A model generated the notes under the pieces. The model searched no databases, was not told where the DNA came from, and saw only the letters and a program-made list of their open reading frames with translations. Below, in pieces: positions 13,976-20,879 of a DNA stretch of 25,686 bases (position 1 is its first letter; every line of letters begins with the position of its first letter). A program made the translations under genes and the position numbers. This DNA is from CAZBSE01 sp964494385 (GTDB lineage: Bacteria > Actinomycetota > Humimicrobiia > Humimicrobiales > Humimicrobiaceae): contig CAZBSE010000023.1 of the NCBI GenBank assembly GCA_964494385.1, forward strand, positions 1 through 25,686, given 5' to 3'.

Positions 13976-15005
13976 ACCACATTTTAATTATACAAATAAA
14001 ATAGTTAGGAATTTAACTGTAATTGCAGCTTCCAGAATCTTTATTCTGAATGCACCCTTAATTCCAAAATGGGAAGTTTCCTTAAGAAGGGAAGCAACAC
14101 TGAAAAGTGCTCATTCTTCAACAGCGATAGAGGGCAATCCATTATCTCTCGAGGAAGTAAGTGAGCTTGCCGCAGGCAGGGATATAATGGTTCGAAGAAA
14201 GGACAAGCAGGAAGTTTTAAATTACCTTAAAGCGCTTGAAATGGTACCTAATTTTGCCAAAAGAAGTCCTTTTATCATAAAAGACTTTCTTAAGATTCAT
14301 AAAATAGTGACAGATAAAACCCTGGGAAACCCAGAGGATGAGGGTGTATTGCGAAACCGTGGAGTAATTGTGGGAAATAGATTTACAGGTGAGGTAGTAT
14401 ACAGACCTCCTTCTACGGATAAAGTTCCAATGCTAGTGGACAGTTTTTTAAATTGGTTTAATTCAAAAGAAGTTATTGAAGTTGATCCGGTAGTATATGC
14501 AGGGATTACCCATTATGAAATTGTACGAATTCATCCCTTTATAGATGGAAACGGCAGAACAGCCAGAGTTATGGCAACTCTTGTGCTGTATAAAAGAGGA
14601 TTTGATGTTAAAAGATTCTTTACCCTTGATGATTATTACGATAATGACAGAAACAGTTATTATAAGGCACTTCAAAATGTAGATCAAAAAACATTGGATC
14701 TTACAGGATGGCTGGAATACTTTACCGATGGAGTAGCAGTAAGTGTAAAAGCTGTTAAGGATAAGGTTATTGGGCTAAGTAAGAATATAAAGTTCTTAAA
14801 AGAAAGAGGACAAATAGCTCTTAGTGAAAGGCAGATGAAGATAGTGGAAAAGATAATAGAGAAAGGAAAGATTACCAACAGAGAAATGAGGCAGATGTTT
14901 AGAATATCTGATGAGGCCGTACGAAAGGAAACCATCAAGCTTAAAAAATTGGGTGTTTTAAAAGGTAAGGGTAAAGGACGATCAGTTTATTATATTCTTG
15001 CATAA
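13965..15005 (+). CDS. Fic-domain AMP-transferase-like protein with C-terminal winged helix
   Basis: A 346-aa Fic protein, intact. The N-terminal part carries the inhibitory helix motif SSTAIEGN (S52, E56, G57), which blocks ATP binding until relieved (class II arrangement). The catalytic HPFIDGNGRTAR (residues 190-201) has the active His190, Asp194 and both arginines, so target modification with AMP or a related nucleotide is expected. Residues about 275-345 form a winged-helix DNA-binding module (REMRQMFRISDEAVRKETIKLKKLGVL), so it may bind DNA or self-regulate. It lies between hsdM and hsdR remnants; Fic genes are frequent passengers in type I restriction loci. Confidence 0.88.
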   Translation: MIFKPHFNYTNKIVRNLTVIAASRIFILNAPLIPKWEVSLRREATLKSAHSSTAIEGNPLSLEEVSELAAGRDIMVRRKDKQEVLNYLKALEMVPNFAKRSPFIIKDFLKIHKIVTDKTLGNPEDEGVLRNRGVIVGNRFTGEVVYRPPSTDKVPMLVDSFLNWFNSKEVIEVDPVVYAGITHYEIVRIHPFIDGNGRTARVMATLVLYKRGFDVKRFFTLDDYYDNDRNSYYKALQNVDQKTLDLTGWLEYFTDGVAVSVKAVKDKVIGLSKNIKFLKERGQIALSERQMKIVEKIIEKGKITNREMRQMFRISDEAVRKETIKLKKLGVLKGKGKGRSVYYILA

Positions 15006-15006
15006 T

Positions 15007-15042
15007 GGTTGGCGATTAGGTTGGCGATTAGGTTGGCGATTA
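15007..15042 (+). repeat. Tandem repeat, three copies of a 12-bp unit
   Basis: Three perfect head-to-tail copies of GGTTGGCGATTA begin one base after the Fic stop codon. A 12-bp unit keeps any reading frame; the repeated 4-residue pattern would be WRLG or LAIR. The unit is found nowhere else in the window. It lies at the likely deletion junction of the decayed restriction locus and may mark slippage or recombination. Confidence 0.9.
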
Positions 15043-15112
15043 AAATATAAATTAGGTATCACCATAGGCATTTTATCTTGTGCATGCACTATCTCATTGT
15101 GATATAGGCTAA

Positions 15113-15310
15113 ATAAAAAAAATTTTAAACAAACTCAAGGATTATTTATTTCCAGGGTGGTTTAATCAGCCTACAGAAGAAAAGAGAGTAGAAAGAGAAA
15201 TTAGAAAGTTTTTAAGGAAGCTTAAAAGAAAATACGGCATTACTTTTGAAGAAATGGATGAGTTATATAAAAAACTTATAGAGCAAATTAAAAATTATGG
15301 TACTAAATAA
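15113..15310 (+). pseudogene. hsdR: C-terminal remnant of a type I restriction endonuclease subunit (HsdR)
   Basis: An open frame without a start codon (bounded upstream by TAA at 15110) encodes about 65 residues: NKLKDYLFPGWFNQPTEEK, then RVEREIRKFLRKLKRKYG and FEEMDELYKKLIEQIKNYG. This is the pattern of the last helices of HsdR (LLPGWFNQPTEEKRVE followed by a basic helical tail). The helicase and nuclease domains are missing. Its stop overlaps the start of the YgjP-like metallopeptidase by 14 bp, the arrangement expected in an intact locus. Most of hsdR, and hsdS entirely, have been lost (inference). Confidence 0.6.
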
Positions 15311-15839
15311 TTATTCATATGAAGTTTCTCACAGGAATATTAAATATCCAAGAATAGAAATAAAAACGGGAAAGCTTCTTTTTGTCCTCCCATTTGGATA
15401 TAATCCTGATATTCTTTATGAGAAACACAGAAGCTGGATTTACAAAAAGATGAAGTTTATAGAGGGATGCCTGGATAGTGCAATAAGTAAAGAGTTAGTT
15501 GAAAGATCCGATGGGGAGTTTGAAAGATTGGTTTATAGTATTGTTGACAAGATATCTGATGTTTTAAAAGTAAAAATAAATCAGATTTATTTTAAAAAAA
15601 TGAGAACAAAGTGGGCAAGCATAAGTTCATTTAAAAATTTAACTTTTAATAAATTTATGAAATATTTACCGCAGTATTTAGTAGAATATATTATTTATCA
15701 TGAACTGGTTCATGTTATTGAAAAGAAGCATAATAATAGGTTCTGGGAGATAATATCAGGGAAATATAATGATTATCAAAAAATGGAAAGAGAACTCTTT
15801 GAATATTGGTTTAAAATTTCAGAGAAGGTAGGTGTGTAA
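15297..15839 (+). CDS. YgjP-like (DUF45) zinc metallopeptidase
   Basis: A 180-aa predicted metallopeptidase of the YgjP/WLM-related gluzincin-like group. The zinc motif is HELVH (residues 135-139), followed by EKKHNNRFW with the third ligand His145. A conserved MRTKWASISSFKNLTFN segment (102-118) precedes it, matching the TKWGSC-like motif of the family. Such genes often sit at the end of type I restriction loci and after hsdR; here it overlaps the hsdR remnant by 14 bp. The coding frame is complete. No strong ribosome site is seen at the ATG, which suggests the gene relied on coupling to hsdR. Confidence 0.8.
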   Translation: MVLNNYSYEVSHRNIKYPRIEIKTGKLLFVLPFGYNPDILYEKHRSWIYKKMKFIEGCLDSAISKELVERSDGEFERLVYSIVDKISDVLKVKINQIYFKKMRTKWASISSFKNLTFNKFMKYLPQYLVEYIIYHELVHVIEKKHNNRFWEIISGKYNDYQKMERELFEYWFKISEKVGV

Positions 15840-15850
15840 GTTAAAAAATT

Positions 15851-16870
15851 ATGAATACACCCAAAACATCACCTGAACTTATATTTAAGCTGAGGGAAAG
15901 TTCGTTTGCGGATGACCTGTTTATTACAGCTGTCAGCTATTTTGATTTCTTTAATTTTTTAAGGGAGCATCCTTCTGATATCGGCAGCATCTGCAGATCA
16001 TTAAATATTAAGCAAAGACCCCTGGATGTGATGCTTACGTTATTTAAAGCATACGGCTTCATAGAAGAGAAAGATAAAAAGTTTTATATTTCTGACGTTT
16101 CGAATAATTACCTGACCGATAAATCGGCATTCAATCTTAGCTCCTATGTCAGTTCATTGAAAGATGGTCCCGTATGCAAAGAAATGAGAAAAGTACTGCT
16201 TACAGGAAAGCCGGCAAACTGGGCAGCAGGCAAAAAAACAAAGCAGTGGGCAGCTTCCATGGAAAATGAAGATTTTGCAAAGCCATTTACAGAGGGGATG
16301 AACAGTCGGGGGGAATATCTGGCAAATGGGCTGCTGGGTGCAGTTGATTTAAAAGCATATAATAAAGTACTGGATATCGGGGGAGGCTCCGGAATATATT
16401 CGGCCGTACTGCTAATGGGTAATTTAAATCTTAAAGCAACTGTATATGAAAAGCCTCCTGTGGATAAGCTGGCACGGTATACCATAAATAAATTTAAACT
16501 GGATGGCAGGATGGATTCAGTGCCGGGAAATATATTTAAAGACAATTTCCCGGGGGGTTATGATGTTCACTTTCTCTCACACGTGCTTCATGATTGGGAT
16601 TTTAATGAAGTAAGAAGTATTTTAGAAAATTCATTTAATAGTCTGAAGCCGGGCGGGATGGTGATTATTCATGACGCGCATATAAATGATGCCAAAACGG
16701 GTCCGGTATCGGTAGCGGAATATTCGGTACTGCTAATGTTTCTATCAGAGGGTAAGTGTTATTCAACTGGCGAAATGAGGCAAATTCTGGAAGGAACAGG
16801 CTTTGAATATATAAAGTATAAACCGACCATTCTTAACAGGAGCATAATTACAGCAGTAAAGCCAAAATGA
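15851..16870 (+). CDS. O-methyltransferase family 2-like SAM-dependent methyltransferase
   Basis: A 339-aa protein with the two-domain layout of small-molecule O-methyltransferases (acetylserotonin/caffeate type): an N-terminal winged-helix dimerisation domain (about 15-100) and a C-terminal Rossmann domain with LDIGGGSGIYS (residues 174-184) and LSHVLHDWD, where the His-Asp pair is the usual catalytic region. Later KPGGMVIIHDAH fits the motif after the sixth strand. It probably methylates a hydroxyl on a small molecule, but the substrate is unknown and the family also contains non-methylating members. It starts 11 bp after the metallopeptidase, with a weak ribosome site. Confidence 0.8.
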   Translation: MNTPKTSPELIFKLRESSFADDLFITAVSYFDFFNFLREHPSDIGSICRSLNIKQRPLDVMLTLFKAYGFIEEKDKKFYISDVSNNYLTDKSAFNLSSYVSSLKDGPVCKEMRKVLLTGKPANWAAGKKTKQWAASMENEDFAKPFTEGMNSRGEYLANGLLGAVDLKAYNKVLDIGGGSGIYSAVLLMGNLNLKATVYEKPPVDKLARYTINKFKLDGRMDSVPGNIFKDNFPGGYDVHFLSHVLHDWDFNEVRSILENSFNSLKPGGMVIIHDAHINDAKTGPVSVAEYSVLLMFLSEGKCYSTGEMRQILEGTGFEYIKYKPTILNRSIITAVKPK

Positions 16871-16927
16871 TATGATTGCTGCATAGTCATTAAAAGTTAT
16901 ATGCAAGATATGCAGGGGGAAATTAAA

Positions 16928-17407
16928 TTGATAATAAGACTGGCCAATAGAACGGATTTAACCAAAATTTTAGCTCTTCAAAAAATTGCATACCAGCAGG
17001 AAGCCGAGATATATAATGATTATTCCTTACCTCCTTTAGCCCAGACTTTTAATCATCTGGAGAAAGAGTTCAGCAGGAAGGTGATATTAGTCGCAGATAT
17101 TAATGGTGCAGTAGTGGGTTCCGTAAGGGCGGAAGCTGTAAACGGTACTTGTTTTATCGGAAGGTTGATTGTATCTCCTGAGTTCCAGAACCTGGGTATT
17201 GGAACCAGGCTTTTAACAGAGATAGAAAAAAGATTTAGAAATTCTATAAGGTATGAATTATTTACCGGGGATAGAAGCAAAAAGAATATTTATTTATATC
17301 AGAAGTCAGGTTACAGGATATTTAAATCCGAAAAACAATCTGCCAATGTGAATATTGTATATCTGGAAAAATACATAAACGACATTAATATCTATAACGG
17401 CGGATAA
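16928..17407 (+). CDS. GNAT-family N-acetyltransferase
   Basis: A 159-aa GNAT protein. The order is the expected one: MIIRLANRTDLTKI at the start, central beta-strands with GSVRAEAVNG, then IGRLIVSPEFQNLGIGTRLLTEIEKRF carrying the acetyl-CoA pyrophosphate loop (QNLGIGTRL), then YELFTGDRSKKNIYLYQKSGYRIF. It should transfer an acetyl group to an amine; the acceptor is unknown. An upstream ATG at 16901 is in frame, but AGGGGGA lies just before TTG 16928, and the family N-terminus begins there, so TTG is preferred. Confidence 0.8.
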   Translation: MIIRLANRTDLTKILALQKIAYQQEAEIYNDYSLPPLAQTFNHLEKEFSRKVILVADINGAVVGSVRAEAVNGTCFIGRLIVSPEFQNLGIGTRLLTEIEKRFRNSIRYELFTGDRSKKNIYLYQKSGYRIFKSEKQSANVNIVYLEKYINDINIYNGG

Positions 17408-17484
17408 ATGCTCCGTTTAAATTATTTGCCAAAATTCTTTAACGAAATATTTTTAATTAAAAAGCAGAAGAAAGGTATCCCTTA

Positions 17485-17622
17485 ATGTGTTCGGCAGAGG
17501 ACCTGGTGTTCAGAGAAGAACAACCGGCTGCAGCAATAGATGTTGCATTTATTCTACTGGAATTATTAACAGATAAAGAAAATTGCGGTAAAGTTAGAAA
17601 ACGGATGGGATTTAAAAAATAA
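17485..17622 (+). CDS. Small orphan protein or gene fragment, 45 aa
   Basis: The open frame starts at 17461 after a stop; its first ATG at 17485 is preceded by AAAGG nine bases away. It encodes MCSAEDLVFREEQPAAAIDV, then AFILLELLTDKENCGKVRKRMGF. Composition and predicted helices are protein-like, and the frame lies between two co-oriented genes with a stop only 21 bp before the next start. No family is recognised. It could be a real small protein or the C-terminal end of a lost gene. Confidence 0.35.
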   Translation: MCSAEDLVFREEQPAAAIDVAFILLELLTDKENCGKVRKRMGFKK

Positions 17623-17643
17623 TTAAAGAAAAGGGAAACGGGC

Positions 17644-18720
17644 ATGATAAAGCTGGCATGCTGCGGCGATGACTGTAATTACTGCCCCAGATATACGGGG
17701 ACCATAAACAATGATGAAGAAGCATTAAGAAGAGCGGCAGAAATCTGGTATGAAATAGGGTGGAGAGACAGGATATTACCGCCTGATGAGATGAAATGTT
17801 ACGGATGTTTATCTGTTAAAAATTGTGCATATGGGATAAAAGGATGCTGCAGGAAAAAGAAAATTGATAATTGCGGTTACTGTGTTGAAATGCCATGCGA
17901 AAGGTTAAAAGAGGCAGTAAGAAGAGTTAAGAAGTTTGAAAAAATAAGTAAAGATTTAATGTCAGAAGAAGAATATGAAATATTTAAAATGGCTTTCTGG
18001 TTGAAAGAGAAGCGTTTAAAAAGGATAAGGGATGAGAAAAAAAGTGATAATAAAACACCGCACAGATCATCGGAATATGATATAAAAGTCAGGAAGACCA
18101 TACCGTTTTATGAGTGTTTTCAACGGGAAACAATTGATTTGGTTAAAACTATTAATCCTGATGTAAGGAAATGGCTGGATACCGGCTGCGGGACCGGTTA
18201 TCTTATAGAGAAAGCGATAACTGAATTAGGAGGCTGCAAATTTGTACTTACCGATCCTTCAGCAGAGATGCTGGCGGAAGCCGGAAAGAGACTTAAAAGT
18301 TATAAAAATATAGAATATATGGAGCCGGTTAAAACCGAAGAAATAAACATTTCAGACCCGAAGGGGTATGATGTAATAACTGCCATACAGGTACATCATT
18401 ATCTGAATGAAGAAGACAGAAAAAAGGCTACCTTAAATTGTTATAAGCTTTTAAAAGATAATGGCATATATGTGGTCTTTGAAAATATAAGGTCTGAAAA
18501 TGATGGTGCATTGGATTTTCAGCTGGACAGGTGGATGAATTTTCAGCTGCGGGAAGGCAAAAGTAAAAAAGGTGTAAGCGATCATAGAAAAAGGTTTGGA
18601 GTAAAATATTTTCCCATAAAAGTAAGTGAGCATCTTAAGCTGCTTAATACTGTAGGATTTAGGATTGTTGAAATCTTGTGGCTGTCATATCTGCAGGCAG
18701 GCTTTTTTTGCATTAAGTAG
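17644..18720 (+). CDS. DUF3795-methyltransferase fusion protein
   Basis: A 358-aa two-part protein. Residues 1-100 are a DUF3795 domain with CCGDDCNYC (6-14), CYGC (52-55), C61, CC (68-69), CGYC (77-80) and C85, in the same order as the separate DUF3795 protein at 13.3 kb. A charged linker (about 105-145) leads to a class I SAM methyltransferase: LDTGCGTGYLIEKA (178-191), LTDPSAEM and DVITAIQVHHYL. The cysteine domain may bind metal and guide or sense a substrate. The function is unknown. AAGGGA before the ATG supports the start. The frame is continuous with no sign of a sequencing fusion. Confidence 0.8.
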   Translation: MIKLACCGDDCNYCPRYTGTINNDEEALRRAAEIWYEIGWRDRILPPDEMKCYGCLSVKNCAYGIKGCCRKKKIDNCGYCVEMPCERLKEAVRRVKKFEKISKDLMSEEEYEIFKMAFWLKEKRLKRIRDEKKSDNKTPHRSSEYDIKVRKTIPFYECFQRETIDLVKTINPDVRKWLDTGCGTGYLIEKAITELGGCKFVLTDPSAEMLAEAGKRLKSYKNIEYMEPVKTEEINISDPKGYDVITAIQVHHYLNEEDRKKATLNCYKLLKDNGIYVVFENIRSENDGALDFQLDRWMNFQLREGKSKKGVSDHRKRFGVKYFPIKVSEHLKLLNTVGFRIVEILWLSYLQAGFFCIK

Positions 18721-18768
18721 AAGTTCAATATTTTAATTGAAAATAAGGCTAACAAGTGGAAGTAAAAC

Positions 18769-18777
18769 TGATATAAT
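18769..18777 (+). promoter_or_regulatory. Extended -10 promoter of the lipoprotein gene
   Basis: TG-A-TATAAT (18769-18777) is an extended -10 box with a perfect TATAAT, 43 bp before the lipoprotein ATG. No clear -35 is seen. Confidence 0.5.
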
Positions 18778-18820
18778 ATAGTTTACTCGAAAATAGGAGA
18801 ATGGGAAATAAGGTGAGACT

Positions 18821-19453
18821 ATGAAAAGATTTTTATTAATAACAGCTATAATTATTGCTATGTTATCAACAGGGCTGACCGGGGTTGGCTGCAGCACAAT
18901 GGCAACGACACAGCCTGTCAAAATCGAATTTATGGGAAGCGATTTTGAAATATCCCTACCGGAAAAATGGGAAGGCGCAAAAAAAGAAGATCTTGATTCC
19001 ATAATTAAAAAGCTTAAAGAAGCAGATCAGGAACAGCTGGCTGATGAGGTGGAAGCAAATAAATTTTATCTGTTATTTTTCGGATATGATTCAGAAGCCG
19101 CTGAGCTGGGCAGCGATATAAGCAGGCTTACTATCACGGGCGAATCTGCAGATTTTCTGTCAATCGATGAGTGTATGGAACTTGAATATACAAATATTGA
19201 AAAATTATATGAAGAAGCAGAGTATAAATTTGAGATTATTGAACAGGATATAGTGCCGCTCGGCAATTATAAGGAAGTGGGCAGGACCATATTTGAACAG
19301 GCAGCTGAAGGTGTTGAGACAAAATCAGCTCAATACATAATTAAACATGAAATAGATTTTTGGGTCCTGACCTTTACTGCGAAGCCGGAACAATTCGACC
19401 TGAATATACAAAATTTTGACAAGACAATTGAAACTTTTAAAATTGCAGAATAG
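18821..19453 (+). CDS. Predicted lipoprotein
   Basis: A 210-aa secreted protein: a basic start, a hydrophobic stretch, then LTGVGC with a candidate lipidation Cys24. The lipobox is not ideal (Gly at -3), so it may be cleaved by signal peptidase II or, less likely, remain an anchor. The mature part begins with a Thr-rich linker, then IEFMGSDFEISLPEKWEGA, which looks like the start of a PsbP/DUF1795-like beta fold with FTAKPEQFDLNIQNFDKTIETFK at its end; relatives are small lipoproteins of unknown role. It stands alone under its own promoter. Confidence 0.65.
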   Translation: MKRFLLITAIIIAMLSTGLTGVGCSTMATTQPVKIEFMGSDFEISLPEKWEGAKKEDLDSIIKKLKEADQEQLADEVEANKFYLLFFGYDSEAAELGSDISRLTITGESADFLSIDECMELEYTNIEKLYEEAEYKFEIIEQDIVPLGNYKEVGRTIFEQAAEGVETKSAQYIIKHEIDFWVLTFTAKPEQFDLNIQNFDKTIETFKIAE

Positions 19454-19558
19454 TGCAATCGTATAATAGATAAATCCTGATTGATTAAAAAGGGAGAGAA
19501 TCAGGTAAAATACGGGTCATGTTAGAAACAATTTAAAATTTTAAAGGAAGTGATAACT

Positions 19559-19843
19559 ATGATGTCAAATATCCCCATTGATTTATCCAAAGTAAAAAAA
19601 GAAAACATCGATAAGGAAATACTGAGAGTAGGTATAATTGCAGAGCTGGATGCCATAAATCTATATGAACAGCTGGCTGCGGCTACAGAAAACAATGATA
19701 TAAAAAGAATTCTTTTGGATATAGCGAAAGAAGAAAAAACCCACGTGGGAGAATTTCAGACCTTACTTTTAAGGGAAGACAGGCAGCAGGTTGAAGAGTT
19801 AAAAGCGGGAGAGGAAGAAGTTAAAGAAGAACTGGGTAAATAA
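19559..19843 (+). CDS. Small ferritin-like protein, encapsulin-cargo-like
   Basis: A 94-aa protein predicted as two antiparallel helices. Metal-binding residues are spaced as in encapsulated ferritin-like proteins: AELDAINLYEQ (E29, E37) in helix 1 and IAKEEKTHVGEF (E58, E59, H62) in helix 2. Proteins this short need to pair to complete a four-helix di-iron site and typically oxidise and store iron inside an encapsulin shell. No encapsulin gene is in the window and no obvious targeting peptide follows, only an acidic tail. AAGGAAG before ATG 19559 favours that start over an in-frame GTG at 19550. Confidence 0.7.
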   Translation: MMSNIPIDLSKVKKENIDKEILRVGIIAELDAINLYEQLAAATENNDIKRILLDIAKEEKTHVGEFQTLLLREDRQQVEELKAGEEEVKEELGK

Positions 19844-19957
19844 ACTACAGGCTATAAACCAGGCAGTCGGTTAAACCAGCGGGATTAATTAGCAATTGGT
19901 ATATATAGATTAATTTCAGGAACGGGTATACGACTACAATGTTTTGGGGATAATCAA

Positions 19958-20317
19958 ATGAAGGCGGTTAAAATTGATTCTGCAAATCCAAAAAAGGAAG
20001 AGTTAATTGCTGCCGAAGTAATAAAAGCGGATAAATTTTTTAGTAAGTTTTTTGGATTGGTAATTAGAAGAAAATTAAGGGGTAGCCAGGGATTTCTTAT
20101 AGGAAACTGCAGCGGTATTCATACTTTCTGGATGAGATACAACATAGATGCGGTATTTCTGGATAAAAAGAATAAGGTACTGGCTATTTACCACCATATC
20201 AAACCTTTCAGAGCAACTCCTTTTATAAGAAATTCTTTTTACGTGTTGGAGCTGAAGGCAGGCACTGCGGGGAAAACCTCTCTGAATACCGGGGATTTAA
20301 TCCGTTTTGAAGCTTGA
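19958..20317 (+). CDS. DUF192 family protein
   Basis: A 119-aa protein of the DUF192 beta-barrel family: KADKFFSKFFGLVIRRKL, then a GFLIGNCSGIHTFWMRYNID segment with the conserved His and Trp-Met (residues about 48-66), AVFLDKKNKVLAI, and VLELKAGTA near the end. The function is not established; most relatives are secreted, but this one lacks a signal peptide. Genes of this family are often found near type II/IV-like secretion or pilus loci, and the Tad operon begins 560 bp downstream. The ribosome site is GGGGA about nine bases before the ATG. Confidence 0.75.
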   Translation: MKAVKIDSANPKKEELIAAEVIKADKFFSKFFGLVIRRKLRGSQGFLIGNCSGIHTFWMRYNIDAVFLDKKNKVLAIYHHIKPFRATPFIRNSFYVLELKAGTAGKTSLNTGDLIRFEA

Positions 20318-20342
20318 TTTTAACCTGATAATTTAAAGGGCG

Positions 20343-20693
20343 TTATATAAATTTATTTAATGTGTCCTTATATTTTTTGGAATCAGGTTTCATGGCTGAT
20401 GCAATTTTCAAATGCCCCACTGCAAGGTTTAATTTCTTTTCCCTGATCAGGCACAGTGCCAGCCCGTAATGTGCAAAATCATTGGCTGCATCTATTTTAA
20501 GAGCCTGTGAAAAGTTTTTTCCGGCATATTCATAAAGACCGCAATTGTAATATGAGCAGGCCAGAGCTTCTCTTATGGAGCCTTTGAGGGGTTCGGAGTC
20601 TTTGGCTTTCTCAAAAAACATTATTGCCTCCATAAACCTACCCTTTTCGGATAGTCTTTTACCCTTTTTAAAAAAATAATATGCGCTGCTCAT
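20343..20693 (-). CDS. Tetratricopeptide (TPR) repeat protein
   Basis: A 116-aa all-helical protein that looks like three TPR units: YYFFKKGKRLSEKGRFMEAI, a middle unit around ALACSYYNCGLYEYAGKNFS, and ALCLIREKKLNLAVGHLKIA, each with the Ala/Gly/Tyr pattern of the motif. It should serve as a protein-protein adaptor. No signal peptide is clear. Several in-frame starts exist (TTG 20714, ATG 20705, ATG 20693), none with a strong ribosome site; the ATG at 20693 begins right before the first repeat. It is transcribed divergently from the Tad operon, so it may serve that pilus system (inference). Confidence 0.7.
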   Translation of the reverse strand: MSSAYYFFKKGKRLSEKGRFMEAIMFFEKAKDSEPLKGSIREALACSYYNCGLYEYAGKNFSQALKIDAANDFAHYGLALCLIREKKLNLAVGHLKIASAMKPDSKKYKDTLNKFI

Positions 20694-20779
20694 AATTAAA
20701 ACCATATAAAACAAATTTATATTACCGGATAATTATAGCATTAAACAGTCCGTGTCTGCCATATTCCATTATTTATCTA

Positions 20780-20808
20780 TTTACACATATACATAATTAT
20801 GTTAATAT
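20780..20808 (+). promoter_or_regulatory. Predicted sigma70-type promoter of the Tad operon
   Basis: TTTACA (20780-20785) and TAATAT (20803-20808) with an ideal 17-bp spacer lie about 72 bp before the cpaB start. The -10 overlaps the palindrome that follows. Confidence 0.55.
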
Positions 20809-20822
20809 GCTTAATAAGCATA
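20806..20822. promoter_or_regulatory. 17-bp palindrome over the Tad promoter, candidate operator
   Basis: TATGCTTA-A-TAAGCATA is a perfect dyad around one central base. It covers the end of the -10 and the probable transcription start, where a repressor would block polymerase. Further down, CCGGT (20827-20831) and ACCGG (20851-20855) form another short inverted pair in the leader. No regulator gene is adjacent to identify the factor. Confidence 0.5.
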
Positions 20823-20879
20823 ACGTCCGGTAAAGAAATATTCAGGCCTAACCGGTAAGACAGCCAAAGGCAGGGGAAA

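Noticed and set aside
15007..15042. CRISPR array
   Set aside because: The copies are contiguous with no spacers, and no cas genes are near.
20823..20879. Riboswitch (c-di-GMP type) in the cpaB leader
   Set aside because: A CCGGT/ACCGG pair and purine-rich stretches are present, but the conserved core of GEMM-type riboswitches is not seen.
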